Shown here: positions 8,146 through 15,281 of the stretch, one piece after another
Numbering within the stretch: the first letter of the stretch is position 1
How the letters are laid out: every line of letters starts with the position of its first letter
Assembly: GCF_002002885.1 (NCBI RefSeq)
Contig: NZ_CP019510.1
Coordinates: forward strand, 1,178,001-1,242,000
DNA from: Janthinobacterium sp. LM6
Lineage (GTDB): Bacteria > Pseudomonadota > Gammaproteobacteria > Burkholderiales > Burkholderiaceae_D
Reading direction: 5' to 3'
DNA length: 64,000 nt
Position numbers and translations under genes: made by a program
Notes under the pieces: generated by a model
The model's database searches: none
What the model was told of the DNA's origin: nothing
Seen by the model: the letters and a program-made list of their open reading frames with translations, nothing else

Positions 8146-8976
8146 ATGACGACAGAATTGAATATCGCCTTTGTAGGCGGCGGCAACATGGCCGCGGCCC
8201 TGATCGCCGGCCTGGCGGGTAAATTGACCCTGGGCGGCAACATCCACGTGATTGACCCGCATGCGCCCGCGCTGGAAAAACTGCAGGCGCAATTCGGCGT
8301 GACGACGGCTTCCGCCGCCGGCGACGCGCTGCGCGGCGTGGACGTGATCGTGCTGGCCGTGAAACCGCAAAGCATGCGCGACGTGGCGGCGCAGCTGCTG
8401 CCTTTCCTCGACGGCGACAGTGCGCCATTGATCCTGTCGATCGCGGCCGGCATCCGCGCGGCCGACCTGTCGCGCTGGCTCGGCGATTACCCTGCCATCG
8501 TGCGCTGCATGCCGAACACGCCGGCCCTGATCGGCATGGGCATCACGGGCATGGTGGCCAGCGGCGGCGTCAGCGCAGAACAGAAAAAAACGGCGGACGC
8601 CATCCTGCGCGCCGTCGGCCAGACCGTCTGGCTCGATGACGAAGCGAAGATCGACCCTGTGACGGCCGTGTCCGGCAGCGGTCCCGCCTATGTGTTTTAC
8701 TTTATCGAAGCGATGCAGCAGGCGGCCGCTGAGCTGGGTCTGACGCCGGAGCAGGGCACGCAGCTGGCGATTGCCACGTTTACGGGCGCGGCGCAGCTGG
8801 CGGCCAATTCCAGCGAACCCGTGTCCTTGCTGCGCGAGCGGGTCACGTCGAAGGGCGGCACGACCTATGCAGCATTGACCAGCATGGAAGAGAGCGGCGT
8901 GAAGGCGGCCATCGTCAAGGGCATCAAGGCGGCCGCGCAGCGGGGGCGCGAGATGGGAGACGAGCTGGGAAAATAA
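8146..8976 (+). CDS. proC: Pyrroline-5-carboxylate reductase
   Basis: A 276-residue NADPH-dependent enzyme for the last step of proline synthesis. The start at 8146 (MTTELNIAFVGGGNMAAAL) puts the Rossmann GGGNMA motif at the amino end as in all family members; a TTG-initiated extension from 8128 is possible but unlikely. VKPQ, CMPNTPALIGMGITG and the substrate-binding segment AVSGSGPAYVFYFIEAM are present, and the family's typical tail TSKGGTTYAALTSME closes the protein. It is 22 nt downstream of yggS and probably co-transcribed. Confidence 0.96.
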   Translation: MTTELNIAFVGGGNMAAALIAGLAGKLTLGGNIHVIDPHAPALEKLQAQFGVTTASAAGDALRGVDVIVLAVKPQSMRDVAAQLLPFLDGDSAPLILSIAAGIRAADLSRWLGDYPAIVRCMPNTPALIGMGITGMVASGGVSAEQKKTADAILRAVGQTVWLDDEAKIDPVTAVSGSGPAYVFYFIEAMQQAAAELGLTPEQGTQLAIATFTGAAQLAANSSEPVSLLRERVTSKGGTTYAALTSMEESGVKAAIVKGIKAAAQRGREMGDELGK

Positions 8977-8988
8977 GTGGTCAAATAA

Positions 8989-9705
8989 TTACATGACCTT
9001 GACGGCGCGGCCGATGTATAAAACCGGTCCCGTCGGCCGGCCCGTGGGCGAGCCCGTTGCCGGTTCCAGCGTGATTTCAAACAGTTGCTCCGGCTGCAGC
9101 GGCGGTAGCTTGTCCAATGTCAACTTGAGGCTTTGCCCCGGCTTGACCAGGCCCAGCGAGACGGGCGCGCCCCAGTCCTTGCCCTTGGTCCAGAATTGCA
9201 GGGCCTTTTGCTGCGGCACGCTGGTCGGTCCCAGCGGGATCAGGCTCAGGTCGCGGTTCTTGCCGCCGCGTCCGCCCGCCTGCACGATCCAGCCCGGCGA
9301 TTTGTCTTGCGGCGCCACCAGCACCACCAGGTAGCCGGGTCCGCTGGGTGTTTGCAGTTGCACGCTGACCAGCACGGCCAGCGCGGCCGTGGCCGCCAAG
9401 CCGCCACCCGCCAGCATTCGCCAGAACGCCAGACTGTTCCACCACGCCTGCCAGCCGCCCGCCTGCCGCACGGCTGCAGGCGTAAACAGGCTGGCGCTGA
9501 TGCGCGGCCACAGTTGCGCCGAGGGCGTTTCGGCTGGCGCCAGGGTCGTCAAGGGCAGCAAGCGCCGTTCCCAGGCATCGACGGCGTCGCGCAAGGCTTC
9601 GTCGCGCGGCAAGCGCTGTTCCACTTCCGCGCGTTCGGCCAGCTCCAGGGTGCCCAGCACGTATTCGCTGGCCAGCCTGTGCAATTCCTCGTCGCCGTTG
9701 ATCAT
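8989..9705 (-). CDS. Anti-sigma factor, RskA-like
   Basis: A 238-residue single-pass membrane protein that should sequester the adjacent ECF sigma factor. MINGDEELHRLASEYVLGTL at the amino end is the RskA/anti-sigma-K type zinc-independent sigma-binding segment (family name RskA). A transmembrane helix follows at about 110-130 (MLAGGGLAATAALAVLVSVQL), then a periplasmic RskA C-terminal domain. The ATG at 9705 overlaps the sigma-factor stop codon in ATGA (9702-9705), so the two are translationally coupled. A longer in-frame upstream extension to 9864 would run inside the sigma gene and is rejected. Confidence 0.88.
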   Translation of the reverse strand: MINGDEELHRLASEYVLGTLELAERAEVEQRLPRDEALRDAVDAWERRLLPLTTLAPAETPSAQLWPRISASLFTPAAVRQAGGWQAWWNSLAFWRMLAGGGLAATAALAVLVSVQLQTPSGPGYLVVLVAPQDKSPGWIVQAGGRGGKNRDLSLIPLGPTSVPQQKALQFWTKGKDWGAPVSLGLVKPGQSLKLTLDKLPPLQPEQLFEITLEPATGSPTGRPTGPVLYIGRAVKVM

Positions 9706-10361
9706 CCCATGCACTCCCGCAAGGCGGCCAGGCCCCGCTTGACCCAGGCCTTGACGGTCCCCAGCGGCGCTTGCAGGCGCTGCGCGATTTCGCTGTGGGA
9801 ACAGCCATCGACGTAAGCGTACAGAATGCTGTTGCGTTTGGATTCGTCCAGGTGGCCGAGGCAATCGTGCAGCTTGCCCAGGTTCGCCTGGTCGGCATAG
9901 GCCTCGCCCGCATCGTGGCTGTGGCGTTCGTGCAGCAGGTTTTCCACGGTATCCTCGTCGGCCGCTACTTCATGGGCGCGGGCGCGCGCCACGTCCAGCG
10001 CCTGGTGCCGCACCACCACATAGATCCAGCCCTTGCCGCTGCCGCGCGTGGCATCGAAACTGCCGGCGCGGCGCCAGATATTCAGGAAGGCGTCGTGCAG
10101 CACGTCTTCGGCCAAGGCCCGCTGGCGCACGATGCGCAAGGCCACGCCCAGCAGGTAGCGGCTTTCCTGCTGGTACAGGCCGTGCAATGCCTGCTGCTCG
10201 CCCCTGGCGCAGGCGCGCAGGGCGGCATCGTAATCGAACGGAGTGGCTAGCGTTGGCAAGGTCGGCGCAATCGTCAGAACGCAATTGTCAGGAATAAACG
10301 GTTGGCAAGTTTTCAATACCGAGTATAGGCCAGAAACCTGCTTGCCAACCGTTGCCTCCAT
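9702..10361 (-). CDS. ECF RNA polymerase sigma factor (SigK-like)
   Basis: An ECF sigma factor of up to 219 residues. FDYDAALRACARGEQQALHGLY starts region 2 and RIVRQRALAEDVLHDAFLNIWRR is region 2.2-2.3. YVDGCSHSEIAQRLQAPLGTVKAWVKRGLAALRECM is the sigma-4 helix-turn-helix. The only ATG is at 10361, but about 40 residues precede the conserved part, so a TTG start nearer 10245-10320 is possible. The upstream 100 nt carry a nine-base motif three times, suggesting autoregulation. It is paired with the RskA-like gene downstream. The DUF3455 lipoprotein gene lies upstream in the same direction, with a 120-nt repeat between them. Confidence 0.87.
   Translation of the reverse strand: MEATVGKQVSGLYSVLKTCQPFIPDNCVLTIAPTLPTLATPFDYDAALRACARGEQQALHGLYQQESRYLLGVALRIVRQRALAEDVLHDAFLNIWRRAGSFDATRGSGKGWIYVVVRHQALDVARARAHEVAADEDTVENLLHERHSHDAGEAYADQANLGKLHDCLGHLDESKRNSILYAYVDGCSHSEIAQRLQAPLGTVKAWVKRGLAALRECMG
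10252..10349. promoter_or_regulatory. Three copies of GTTGGCAAG around the sigma-factor start
   Basis: GTTGGCAAG occurs at 10252-10260 and 10301-10309, and its complement CTTGCCAAC at 10341-10349. The last two form an 11-bp inverted repeat (CGGTTGGCAAG / CTTGCCAACCG, 10299-10351) with a 31-nt gap. On the minus strand a TATACT box lies inside the gap. A nine-mer three times in 98 nt suggests a binding site for the sigma factor's own promoter or a regulator. The pattern is observed; the role is inferred. Confidence 0.4.
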
Positions 10362-10368
10362 GTTTTAC

Positions 10369-10488
10369 AACACCTAACAAAACCGTAGCGAGCGGAAGGG
10401 AGAGGTGGCTAAGAAGCGCAACCGTACGAAGGTACGGTGAGCATCGCATGCCGCCTATCCCGACGCGCAGCAGGTTTTGATAGGTGTA
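10369..10488 (-). repeat. 120-nt structured intergenic element, copy 2
   Basis: Second 120-nt copy. Terminal inverted repeats are AACACCTAACAAAACC and GGTTTTGATAGGTGTA. The second helix is GGTGGC/GCCGCC and the apical hairpin ACCGTAC-GAAG-GTACGGT (loop changed, stem kept). It begins 1 nt after the stop codon of the minus-strand DUF3455 lipoprotein gene (10490-10492) and ends 7 nt before the start of the sigma-factor gene, so it could end or process the lipoprotein transcript. Confidence 0.75.
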
Positions 10489-10489
10489 G

Positions 10490-11047
10490 TTATGCGGCCT
10501 TCCAGAAAATGTAGTCGGCCTGGTAGGGCACCCATTGTTTGGCGCCGATGGATTCCATGCCGCAGGGGCTGCTTGGCGCCACGCCGCCGCTGGTGGCCAC
10601 GCGCTGGATGTAGCTGACACCCTGCATGGCGCCGCTGCCCGTGGCCGGATTGGCCTTTACCAGCTGGTACGGGATATTGCCCGCGCCGGCCGGTGCCACG
10701 GCCACTTGCGTCGCCGTCACTTTCGAACCGTCCAGGCTGGCCCAGGTGGCCGGTGGACCGACATACGTGCCCACTTGCATGCCGCCGCGGTCGTTCAAGG
10801 CCGCGTCCGGTCCCACGAAAACCCATTCATGCCCCGTCATGTCTTTCTTGGTCTTGCATTCGTAGGCGATCTTGCCCACGCCCACCGTTTGCATGGCCAC
10901 CTGGTGGCCATCGGGCACCTTGACGGCGTTCGGTAATTGTTCTTGCGAATAGCGCGCGCTCATGGGGGCGCAAGCGCTCAGCAGCAGGGCGGCGCCCAGC
11001 ACAGCGAGGGCGGGAACGGCGTGGCGTGGGGTGGTGAAGGCAAGCAT
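10490..11047 (-). CDS. DUF3455-type lipoprotein
   Basis: A 185-residue secreted lipoprotein. The signal peptide ends in the lipobox LLSAC (Cys at about residue 26). The body has the features of DUF3455 proteins: VPDGHQV near the start, a YECK segment, HEWVFVGPDAAL, and the closing pattern YIQRVATSGG...C...VPYQADYIFWKA. The function of the family is unknown. It is encoded upstream of the ECF sigma/anti-sigma pair in the same orientation, so it may belong to the same stress regulon (inference). The 120-nt repeat follows its stop codon immediately. A 16-bp palindrome, TCAACCGGCTGGTTGA, lies upstream at 11069-11084. Confidence 0.8.
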   Translation of the reverse strand: MLAFTTPRHAVPALAVLGAALLLSACAPMSARYSQEQLPNAVKVPDGHQVAMQTVGVGKIAYECKTKKDMTGHEWVFVGPDAALNDRGGMQVGTYVGPPATWASLDGSKVTATQVAVAPAGAGNIPYQLVKANPATGSGAMQGVSYIQRVATSGGVAPSSPCGMESIGAKQWVPYQADYIFWKAA

Positions 11048-11136
11048 GGCGAACTCCTGGTAGTTGGCTCAACCGGCTGGTTGATACCATTACTACGCAT
11101 GGGTCTGCCATTTGGATGCAGCCAGGTCAAAATATT

Positions 11137-11484
11137 TTATGACGGCGTTTCTTTCTTGCTGAAACGTTGCGCCAGCGCCAGCAAGACGGGCATGGCGGTG
11201 GTGGCGTGCTTGAGCAGCGCGCCGCTGGCCCGCAGCAGCGGCAGGATGCGGCGCGGACGCACCAATGCCAGGCCCAGCACGGCGCCGCCCACCATCAGGG
11301 GAATTTTGAAACGCGTGGCCAGGGTGTGGCGCAGATTGCCGCCCGTCAGCGGTTCCAGCAACTGGCGCGTCTGCACGCCCAGGGCCAGGCGCTGCAGCGC
11401 GCATTCGGCCAGCAGCGCGTCGCGCCGCTGCGCCAGGCTGGCGGCCGTGTGGACGCTGGACAATTTGGTGGGGTGCGTGGTCAT
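11137..11484 (-). CDS. YqjK-like small membrane-associated protein
   Basis: A 115-residue protein, third gene of a YqjD-YqjE-YqjK-type operon. The start at 11484 is chosen because its ATG overlaps the stop of the upstream holin-like gene in ATGA (11481-11484). The amino half (LAQRRDALLAECALQRLAL) resembles the YqjK helical region; a hydrophobic helix at about 61-77 (IPLMVGGAVLGLALVRP) may be membrane-bound. No enzymatic motif is visible, and the role is unknown beyond envelope association of the family. Confidence 0.7.
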   Translation of the reverse strand: MTTHPTKLSSVHTAASLAQRRDALLAECALQRLALGVQTRQLLEPLTGGNLRHTLATRFKIPLMVGGAVLGLALVRPRRILPLLRASGALLKHATTAMPVLLALAQRFSKKETPS

Positions 11485-11867
11485 GGCCGCTCCGATCCCC
11501 GGCGCGCCAGCAATTGCAGCTCGTCCAGGTCTTTGTTCAGTTCGGAAAGTGTAAAAGAAAGCAGTTTCGGCTTGCTGCGGAAACTGGCGCGCACGCCCAG
11601 CAGGGTGGCGATGGCGGCGACGATGAAGACGGCGGCCGTGATGGCGATGGCGGCGATGCGGTGCGTATCCCAGAACAGCACGATGACGAGGAACACGATC
11701 AAGACCAGGCCGACAAACAGGCACAACAGTGCCAGCATGGCCAGCGCCAGATAGGACAGGAAGCGCAGCGACTCTTCTTCCATTTCCACGGCCGCCAGGG
11801 CCAGACGGGTCTGGACGATGGCGGCGAGGGTCGCTGCGACTTGGGCGACATGGTGCACGATAGCCAT
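11481..11867 (-). CDS. Phage holin family / YqjE-like membrane protein
   Basis: A 128-residue protein with two adjacent transmembrane helices (about 40-62 and 70-92), preceded by an amphipathic helix (VAQVAATLAAIVQTRLALAAVEMEEE). This matches the Phage_holin_3_6/YqjE family found beside DUF883 proteins in proteobacteria. Despite the family name it is a chromosomal membrane protein rather than a lysis protein. It overlaps the next gene by 4 nt and follows the YqjD-like gene by 50 nt. Confidence 0.82.
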   Translation of the reverse strand: MAIVHHVAQVAATLAAIVQTRLALAAVEMEEESLRFLSYLALAMLALLCLFVGLVLIVFLVIVLFWDTHRIAAIAITAAVFIVAAIATLLGVRASFRSKPKLLSFTLSELNKDLDELQLLARRGSERP

Positions 11868-11917
11868 ATGCTGCCTTTCGCGTCAGGAGACGGCGAATGC
11901 CGTCGGTACTCCTACTA

Positions 11918-12274
11918 CTAGCGGCGTGACGAGGAAAGCAGCAGACCGAACAGCACGCCCACGACGGCGCCCGCACCCACGGCTTTCCATGGATTGTCCT
12001 GCACGTATTCGTCGGTGGCCTTGGCCGCCTTCTTGGTACGTTCGAGCAAGTCTTCTTCCAGCTTGATCAAGTCTTTCTTGGCCGTTTCCAGGGTGGCGAT
12101 GAACTTGTCCTTGACGGCTTTGACACTCTCGCCCGTCTGATCCTTGGCGCCATCGAGCCAGCCTTCCGCTTCATCGATGACGGTCTTCAAGTCGCCGACC
12201 AGTTTGTCGCGGGCCTTGTCGGCGTCGGCGAGGATGCTGTCGCTGCTGGATTTTCCGGTATGTATCGAGCTCAT
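11918..12274 (-). CDS. DUF883 (ElaB/YqjD family) protein
   Basis: A 118-residue helical protein with a carboxyl-terminal membrane helix (AVGAGAVVGVLFGLLL, about 98-114), preceded by the family signature YVQDNPWKAV. Family members such as E. coli YqjD, ElaB and YgaM are inner-membrane, stationary-phase proteins, and YqjD binds ribosomes. The amino two thirds is charged and coiled (about residues 20-90). First gene of the three-gene operon. Confidence 0.88.
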   Translation of the reverse strand: MSSIHTGKSSSDSILADADKARDKLVGDLKTVIDEAEGWLDGAKDQTGESVKAVKDKFIATLETAKKDLIKLEEDLLERTKKAAKATDEYVQDNPWKAVGAGAVVGVLFGLLLSSSRR

Positions 12275-12341
12275 GTATTACCTCATGGAAGTGAAACTGC
12301 ACAGTGAAATACCAGTGTAGGCAGCTGCGGCCAGGCTTGTC

Positions 12342-12372
12342 TTGCGCCGCCTCAAGGGCTACCGCGGCGCAA
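12342..12372 (-). terminator. 9-bp GC hairpin downstream of ubiA
   Basis: TTGCGCCGC (12342-12350) pairs perfectly with GCGGCGCAA (12364-12372) around a 13-nt loop. It lies 10 nt beyond the ubiA stop codon on the minus strand. No U tract follows, so intrinsic termination is not certain. Confidence 0.4.
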
Positions 12373-12382
12373 AGGTCATTGC

Positions 12383-13237
12383 TTAACGGAAAGCAAAGTC
12401 CAGTACCACGCCCGCAAATACCGCCGCTCCTAGCCAGTTATTATGCCGGAATGCCGCAAAACACGGCATACGCTCGCGTGCGCGGATCAAGGTGTAGTGA
12501 TAAACGGCGCAGCCGGCCGCCACCAGCAGGCCCGCGACGAACCAGTAACGCAAGCCCAGATACCAGCCGCATGCCAGCCACAGCAGCAGGAAAACGGCAT
12601 AGCAGGCCATGACGATGGCCACGTCGTAGCGGCCAAAGGTGATGGCCGAGGTCTTGATGCCGATCTTCAAGTCGTCATCGCGGTCGACCATCGCGTATTC
12701 CGTATCGTAGGCCACGGCCCAGAAGACATTGCCCAGCAGCAGCAGCCAGGCGACGGCGGGCACGGCATCCGTGATGGCGGCAAAGCCCATGGGAATGCCG
12801 AAGCCGAAGGCGATACCGAGATACGCTTGCGGAATCGCAAAGAAACGCTTGAAATAGGGATAGGTGCCGGCGATGATGACGGCGGCCACCGACAATTGCT
12901 TGGTCAGCGCGTTGAGGGGCAGGATCAGGCAAAAGGCCAGCACGGTCAGCACGCCGGCCACGGCCAGCGCTTCCTTGCCGCTGATGCGTCCGCTGGTGAT
13001 GGGACGCTCGGCCGTGCGCTTGACGAATTTGTCGATATCCTGGTCGGCGTAGTCGTTGATGGCGCAGCCTGCCGAGCGCATCAGGAAAGTGCCGAGGGTA
13101 AAGATGAGCAGCAGCCGCCAGTCCGGCACGCCCTGCTGCGCCAGCCACAGCGCGCACAGGGTAGGCCACAGCAGCAATACGGTACCGATAGGCTTGTCCA
13201 GCCGTATCAGGCGGAAATACAGCGCCAGCTTGTTCAT
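12383..13237 (-). CDS. ubiA: 4-hydroxybenzoate octaprenyltransferase UbiA
   Basis: A 284-residue polytopic inner-membrane prenyltransferase. It joins the polyprenyl chain to 4-hydroxybenzoate in ubiquinone synthesis. The two Asp-rich, magnesium-diphosphate-binding motifs are intact: [15 protein letters not shown] and [17 protein letters not shown]. About nine hydrophobic segments are visible. Start [19 protein letters not shown] is typical. It is transcribed away from oxyR's 3' end with about 77 nt between. Confidence 0.96.
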   Translation of the reverse strand: MNKLALYFRLIRLDKPIGTVLLLWPTLCALWLAQQGVPDWRLLLIFTLGTFLMRSAGCAINDYADQDIDKFVKRTAERPITSGRISGKEALAVAGVLTVLAFCLILPLNALTKQLSVAAVIIAGTYPYFKRFFAIPQAYLGIAFGFGIPMGFAAITDAVPAVAWLLLLGNVFWAVAYDTEYAMVDRDDDLKIGIKTSAITFGRYDVAIVMACYAVFLLLWLACGWYLGLRYWFVAGLLVAAGCAVYHYTLIRARERMPCFAAFRHNNWLGAAVFAGVVLDFAFR

Positions 13238-13314
13238 GGAAGACTCGATCTTGTTGAAGAGAAAGGTCGATTATCGCAAATAGTATGTAAATGTACTATT
13301 TTGCGCCTGGGGCG

Positions 13315-14253
13315 CTAGTCTTCGTCCTCGCACAGCGGCGTAATGCCAGGCAAGTTGCAGCTGGCAATGGCCGCGCACAGGGCGTCGATGGCGGCCTTGC
13401 GCGTAAAACTCTTGCGCCACAGCATGACCACGCGGCGCGATGGCACGGGGGCGGCGAAGGGCCGGTATTCGAGCATGCCGTCGGTGGCGTGCATATTGGC
13501 GACGGAGGCGCGCGGCAAGACGGTCAGGCCGATGCCGCTGGCCACCATGTGGCGGATGGTTTCCAGCGAGGAACCCTCAAACGTGCGCTGCATGCCGTTG
13601 CCGGGCGAGGAAAAACGCGCCATTTCGGGGCACACTTCCAGCACCTGGTCGCGGAAACAGTGGCCATTGCCCAGCAGCAGCATGGTTTCCGATTTCAGGT
13701 CTTGCGCGGCGATTTTGTCGCGCGCCGTCCATGGATGCTGGCGCGGCATGGCGACGACGAACGGTTCGTCATACAGTTCCTGCATGGCCATGCCGTGCTC
13801 GGGCAGGGGCAGGGCCATGATGGCCACGTCCAGCTCGCCCTGGCGCAGCAATTCGAGCAGGCGAACCGTGAAGTTTTCCTGCAAGATCAAAGGCATCTGC
13901 GGTACCTGGTCTATCATGGCCTTGACCAGGGGCGGCAGCAGGTAGGGGCCGATCGTGTAGATCACGCCCAGACGCAGGGGGCCGGCCAGCGGGTCCTTGT
14001 TTTGCTTGGCGAGTTCCTTGATGGCGGCCGTCTGTTCCAGCACGCGCTCGGCTTGCGCAATGATTTGCGCGCCCAGGGGCGTGACGGAGATTTCCGCGCC
14101 GCCCCGTTCGAACAGGACCACGCCCAATTCGTCTTCGAGTTTCTTGATGGCCACTGACAGGGTGGGCTGGGCAACGAAGCAGGCTTCGGCGGCGTGGCCG
14201 AAGTGCTTCGCTCGCGCGACTGCAACGATATATTTCAGTTCAGTCAGTGTCAT
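13315..14253 (-). CDS. oxyR: Hydrogen-peroxide-sensing LysR-type regulator OxyR
   Basis: A 312-residue LysR-family activator. Starting at 14253 (MTLTELKYIVAVARAKHFGH), the redox cysteines fall at positions 199 and 208 in GHCFRDQVLEVC, the same numbering as E. coli OxyR; this supports both the start and the identity. The winged helix-turn-helix is at about 17-46 and the rest is the regulatory domain. An in-frame ATG 18 codons upstream (14307) is less likely. It should activate peroxide defence genes when the disulfide forms. Divergent from the DUF3717 gene. Confidence 0.95.
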   Translation of the reverse strand: MTLTELKYIVAVARAKHFGHAAEACFVAQPTLSVAIKKLEDELGVVLFERGGAEISVTPLGAQIIAQAERVLEQTAAIKELAKQNKDPLAGPLRLGVIYTIGPYLLPPLVKAMIDQVPQMPLILQENFTVRLLELLRQGELDVAIMALPLPEHGMAMQELYDEPFVVAMPRQHPWTARDKIAAQDLKSETMLLLGNGHCFRDQVLEVCPEMARFSSPGNGMQRTFEGSSLETIRHMVASGIGLTVLPRASVANMHATDGMLEYRPFAAPVPSRRVVMLWRKSFTRKAAIDALCAAIASCNLPGITPLCEDED

Positions 14254-14387
14254 AGGTTGATTGAAACACAGGAAGTACTTACTTGCAATGAATGAAAGGT
14301 GGCGCAAACATGAAACTGTGGCGCCGATGGCGTATTGTAGCGGATCGCCCCCTATAATGCGGGACCGGGCGGCGGAAGGAGACGGCG

Positions 14388-14627
14388 ATGGAACTGCGGA
14401 TGCAGGCGCTGGAAGCGGCGATTAATTACTGGCGTGCCAGGCAACCGGCGCGCGGCAATGAATATGCGCTGTCGCCGCCCGTCAGCCGCCTGGCCGGCGT
14501 GTATGCGCTGATGATTTACTACCGGCAAGATCGCATCGCCGAAGAGACCCTGGAACCGGCCGTCGTGGCCCTGATCGATGCCTGGCGCCGGGATGCCGGC
14601 GGCATCCAAGGCGATAGCCACGCCTGA
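14388..14627 (+). CDS. DUF3717 domain protein
   Basis: A 79-residue protein of a family found mainly in Burkholderiales. Conserved features are ALEAAINYWR, a LSPPVSRLAGVYALMIY segment and the IAEETLEPAVVALIDAWR helix. Function unknown. A TATAAT box at 14353-14358 and a strong GGAAGGAG ribosome-binding site precede the ATG. The heptose adenylyltransferase gene follows 44 nt downstream. Confidence 0.82.
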   Translation: MELRMQALEAAINYWRARQPARGNEYALSPPVSRLAGVYALMIYYRQDRIAEETLEPAVVALIDAWRRDAGGIQGDSHA

Positions 14628-14671
14628 GTACGACCATAGCGTGACCCCATTTAACCCAACCAGAGATATCC

Positions 14672-15154
14672 ATGCCTGATTTTGAAAACAAACTGTGCGG
14701 CCGTGACGAACTGCGCGCCCGCGCCGCGGCCCTGCCGAAACCGGTGGTGGTGACGAACGGCGTGTTCGACATTTTGCACCGCGGCCACGTGACGTACCTG
14801 GCGCAGGCGCGCGCGCTGGGCGCCTCGCTGATCGTTGCCGTGAATACCGATGCCTCGGTGAAACGCCTGGGCAAGGGCGACGACCGTCCCCTGAACAGCT
14901 GCGAAGACCGCATGGCCGTGCTGGCCGCGCTGGAAGCGGTGAGCCTGGTCGTGCCGTTCTCGGAAGACAGCGCCCTGGAAGTGGTGCAGGAGATCGCACC
15001 GGAAATCTATGCCAAGGGCGGCGACTACGACATGGCGGCCATTCCCGAAGGCAAGGCCGTGCTGGCGTACGGCGGCCAGGCCGTGGCCATCGATTTCGAG
15101 CATGACCGTTCGACCACCAAGCTGTTGACGAAAGTGCGGACGCAGCAAGGCTGA
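14672..15154 (+). CDS. rfaE2: D-glycero-beta-D-manno-heptose 1-phosphate adenylyltransferase
   Basis: A 160-residue stand-alone nucleotidyltransferase, equivalent to the carboxyl domain of bifunctional HldE. It makes ADP-heptose for the lipopolysaccharide inner core. VVVTNGVFDILHRGHVTYL holds the HxGH nucleotide-binding motif; YAKGGDYD and the closing FEHDRSTTKLL are family signatures. The separate kinase (rfaE1/hldA) is not in the window. Confidence 0.95.
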   Translation: MPDFENKLCGRDELRARAAALPKPVVVTNGVFDILHRGHVTYLAQARALGASLIVAVNTDASVKRLGKGDDRPLNSCEDRMAVLAALEAVSLVVPFSEDSALEVVQEIAPEIYAKGGDYDMAAIPEGKAVLAYGGQAVAIDFEHDRSTTKLLTKVRTQQG

Positions 15155-15281
15155 GGAAGCTCGTCAATGTTTCCATACAGATAAAAAGACGTTACTATGA
15201 GAACTGCCAGGGCTGCGACCTCGTTGCGTCAGCCCCAGCACGTTACACCGTCTGAAATGCATTGCTAGTCATAGAAAATAA

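Noticed and set aside
11481..11867. Prophage holin
   Set aside because: The family name suggests phage lysis, but its neighbours are YqjD- and YqjK-like chromosomal genes and no other phage genes are present.
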